Shown here one piece after another: positions 5,871-7,260 of a stretch of DNA of 7,260 nucleotides. The notes below the pieces were generated by a model. That model did not search any database and was not told the origin of the DNA. It saw nothing but the letters and a program-made list of their open reading frames with translations. Both the position numbers and the translations under genes were made by a program. Source of the DNA: an uncultured Mycoplasmatota bacterium (GTDB taxonomy: Bacteria; Bacillota_I; Bacilli_A; RF39; UBA660); assembly GCA_900552975.1 (NCBI GenBank), contig UWSL01000077.1, positions 1 through 7,260 on the forward strand, given 5' to 3'. Numbering within the stretch: position 1 is the first letter of the stretch; each line of letters starts with the position of its first letter.

Positions 5871-6653
5871 CTATTTGCTTGATTTTCTTACTAATTTTAA
5901 AGTTCCGGAATTAGTCTTAGTTGCTGATTCAGTTTCGTCATGAACATCAACAATAAGCTCTTGTTCAGTTAAAGCTTCATACTTAACAGTTGGGATATTT
6001 TCTGTTGAGATAACTTCACTGATAGTATAACCATCAGCTGTTTGGACACCTTCATAAACACCGTCTTTGTTAACAGGAAGATAAATTGTTTTTTCAAATT
6101 GATTAGTTTTTGAAATGCGGTTACCATCCATAGTATAGCCTTCTGGAATTACTTTAAAGCTGCCGTCATTAGCTTCAAATGTTGTAAAATTTTCATAATC
6201 TTTGTATTCTACAATAGCATCGATTTTAGCTATTTCGGAACCTTTTTCGGTATAGACAGTATCTCCTATTACTAAGGCATCAATATTACTTTCTTGAAGA
6301 GCTTGTTCTAAGTTCGTACCATCACAATATTTGAATGCATAGTTATTAGCTGTATAAAGACTTTGAGGTAGAACACAAACAGATTCAGAAACATAAGAAT
6401 TTACTAAATTGTCGGCTTTTTGACGATCTTTGTAATTTTTGTATTGTTCATGAGCATAGAATGCTCCACCTATAGCCACTGCTCCGTAAACTAATTCTGC
6501 AGCAACAAAACCAATTTTTTTAAGTTTTTTTCTATTTTTTTTAGGTACTTGAACCTCTTCAGTTTGAGTTTGATTGAATGTTTGATTGTTGACATTACTA
6601 CGTTTTTCGCGCATAAAGCCTGGAACTTTTATTTCATCAGATTGATTAGTCAT
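5871..6653 (-). CDS. One-pass membrane protein of unknown function
   Basis: I do not recognise this 260-residue protein. It has a hydrophilic N-terminus of about 46 residues rich in Asn, Gln and Thr, a basic patch 'KKNRKKLKK' (38-46), one membrane helix (about 47-67, 'IGFVAAELVYGAVAIGGAF') and a C-terminal domain of about 190 residues. The basic patch before the helix suggests the N-terminus is inside and the large domain outside (inference). That domain has two cysteines (93 and 110) that could form a disulfide, and segments such as 'DGSFKVIPEGYTMDGNRI' and 'GVYEGVQTADGYTISEVIS' that look like beta-rich repeats. AAGGGG (6661-6666 region) lies 7 nt before the ATG. It has its own strong promoter and terminator, so it is a single-gene unit between the ylmH-like gene and rpsB. 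Confidence 0.8.
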   Translation of the reverse strand: MTNQSDEIKVPGFMREKRSNVNNQTFNQTQTEEVQVPKKNRKKLKKIGFVAAELVYGAVAIGGAFYAHEQYKNYKDRQKADNLVNSYVSESVCVLPQSLYTANNYAFKYCDGTNLEQALQESNIDALVIGDTVYTEKGSEIAKIDAIVEYKDYENFTTFEANDGSFKVIPEGYTMDGNRISKTNQFEKTIYLPVNKDGVYEGVQTADGYTISEVISTENIPTVKYEALTEQELIVDVHDETESATKTNSGTLKLVRKSSK

Positions 6654-6678
6654 AGTATTTCCCCTTTTCTAAGGTGTT

Positions 6679-6707
6679 ATTGTAGCAGTCTTTTAGAAAT
6701 TAGTCAA
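6679..6707 (-). promoter_or_regulatory. Strong promoter for the membrane protein gene
   Basis: The -35 box TTGACT (6702-6707) and -10 box TACAAT (6679-6684) are 17 bases apart, with TGC before the -10 box giving an extended -10. Each box matches the consensus at 5 of 6 positions, the best promoter in the window. It starts just past the stop codon of the ylmH-like gene, and no terminator is seen between them. Confidence 0.75.
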
Positions 6708-6714
6708 ATAATGA

Positions 6715-7260
6715 TTAACAATATTTTTTTAATAAAATTAGATAATGATTCTTTTTAGTTATTTTTAGGATTTTAGCAAACTTATATTTCCCTAGACGAC
6801 GAATACTAAAAACATCATTTTCTTGTAAAACTTTGGTATATTTAGTAGTGACCTGATAATTTAAAATCACTTCTTTGTTTTGAAATTTAGCTATTATATT
6901 GGGACGACTTGTTTTTGATAAAACGGCCACAATAGTATCAAAGCGTAAACTAGAAACTAATAGCTCAATAAGTTCAAATTTTGGTTTATATGATGCTAGA
7001 GTTTCTAAAGGGACTTCATTCATTTCAATTATTTTGTTGTTGAAAAAAGAAGCGTTAAGTTTTATATCATCAAAAATACTGGGAATAATATAGATATAGG
7101 AAATATTTTTTTGGATGATAATATCGCCAAAAGTCTCCTCTTTTAAACCAAGTGAAAAAAGCATTTTTAAAACAGCTTGATGACTAACTTCTTCTTGAAA
7201 TAATATTTTTAATAATTTAAGGGGTGGATTATTTTTTAAATAGATAATTTTTTTGGTACA
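6715..7260 (-). CDS. ylmH: YlmH-family S4-domain RNA-binding protein, 5' end missing
   Basis: The C-terminal 181 residues of a YlmH-type protein are visible; the frame is open to the right edge with no stop, and the ATG at 7164 is internal. The family hallmark 'LKMLFSLGLKEETFGDIII' spans that Met and matches the 'LGLKREKFGDI' segment of Bacillus YlmH. After 'NEVPLETL' comes the S4 RNA-binding fold: 'VSSLRFDTIVAVLSKTSRPN' through 'KEVILNYQVTTKYTKVLQENDVFSIRRLGKYKF'. YlmH proteins are about 257 residues, so roughly 75 are off the window. In Bacillus the gene lies in the division cluster before divIVA, and YlmH has been linked to rescue of stalled ribosomes; here the next gene is not divIVA but the unknown membrane protein. 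Confidence 0.85.
   Translation of the reverse strand, partial: CTKKIIYLKNNPPLKLLKILFQEEVSHQAVLKMLFSLGLKEETFGDIIIQKNISYIYIIPSIFDDIKLNASFFNNKIIEMNEVPLETLASYKPKFELIELLVSSLRFDTIVAVLSKTSRPNIIAKFQNKEVILNYQVTTKYTKVLQENDVFSIRRLGKYKFAKILKITKKNHYLILLKKYC

Noticed and set aside
6549..6758. Open frame of 69 codons on the + strand
   Set aside because: It is antisense to the membrane protein start and its promoter; no SD site or similarity.
6899..7093. Open frame of 64 codons on the + strand
   Set aside because: It is antisense to the S4 domain of the ylmH-like gene.
7162..7164. ATG as start of the ylmH-like gene
   Set aside because: The conserved YlmH sequence continues upstream of it ('VSHQAVLK' before the Met), and the frame has no stop before the right edge.

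Overview
The window is AT-rich DNA from a low-GC, Gram-positive-type bacterium. Its genes use Shine-Dalgarno (SD) sites, class-A promoters of the TTGNNN-17-TATAAT/TACAAT type and short intergenic gaps. Every tryptophan I checked is TGG and no TGA falls inside a frame, so this is the standard bacterial code and not the Mycoplasma code. A YlmH-family gene, a GerMN-domain gene and rpsB-tsf point to Bacillota, Bacilli-like or a reduced lineage close to Mollicutes (inference; no species can be named).

Layout. On the + strand (1-924) lie the 3' part of a tandem GerMN-domain gene, cut by the left edge, a tRNA-Arg(UCU) with its own promoter, and a hairpin terminator that can work in both directions. 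Everything from 944 to the right edge is on the - strand. In transcription order (right to left) it reads: ylmH-like S4-domain gene (5' end off the window); a one-pass membrane protein of unknown function with a strong promoter and terminator; rpsB with a structured leader of about 110 nt; tsf and a terminator; a membrane-anchored thioredoxin-fold protein whose CxxC is SxxS; frr; and a ClpX-like AAA+ ATPase.

The core is a translation cluster: ribosomal protein S2, EF-Ts and ribosome recycling factor. The usual bacterial order is rpsB-tsf-pyrH-frr. Here pyrH is absent, and the redox-dead thioredoxin-like gene sits between tsf and frr. Each gene after tsf seems to have its own promoter overlapping the end or terminator of the gene before it, so the cluster looks split into small transcription units.

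The points that most deserve a second look are: the ClpX-like ATPase, with an unrecognised N-terminal domain, an IGF tripeptide where ClpX has its ClpP-binding loop, and no aromatic residue in the pore-1 loop; the SxxS thioredoxin-like protein; the C-terminal Rho_N/SAP-like extension of S2; and the structured rpsB leader. I do not see a CRISPR array, an insertion sequence or a prophage. No stretch over 300 bases lacks a gene.
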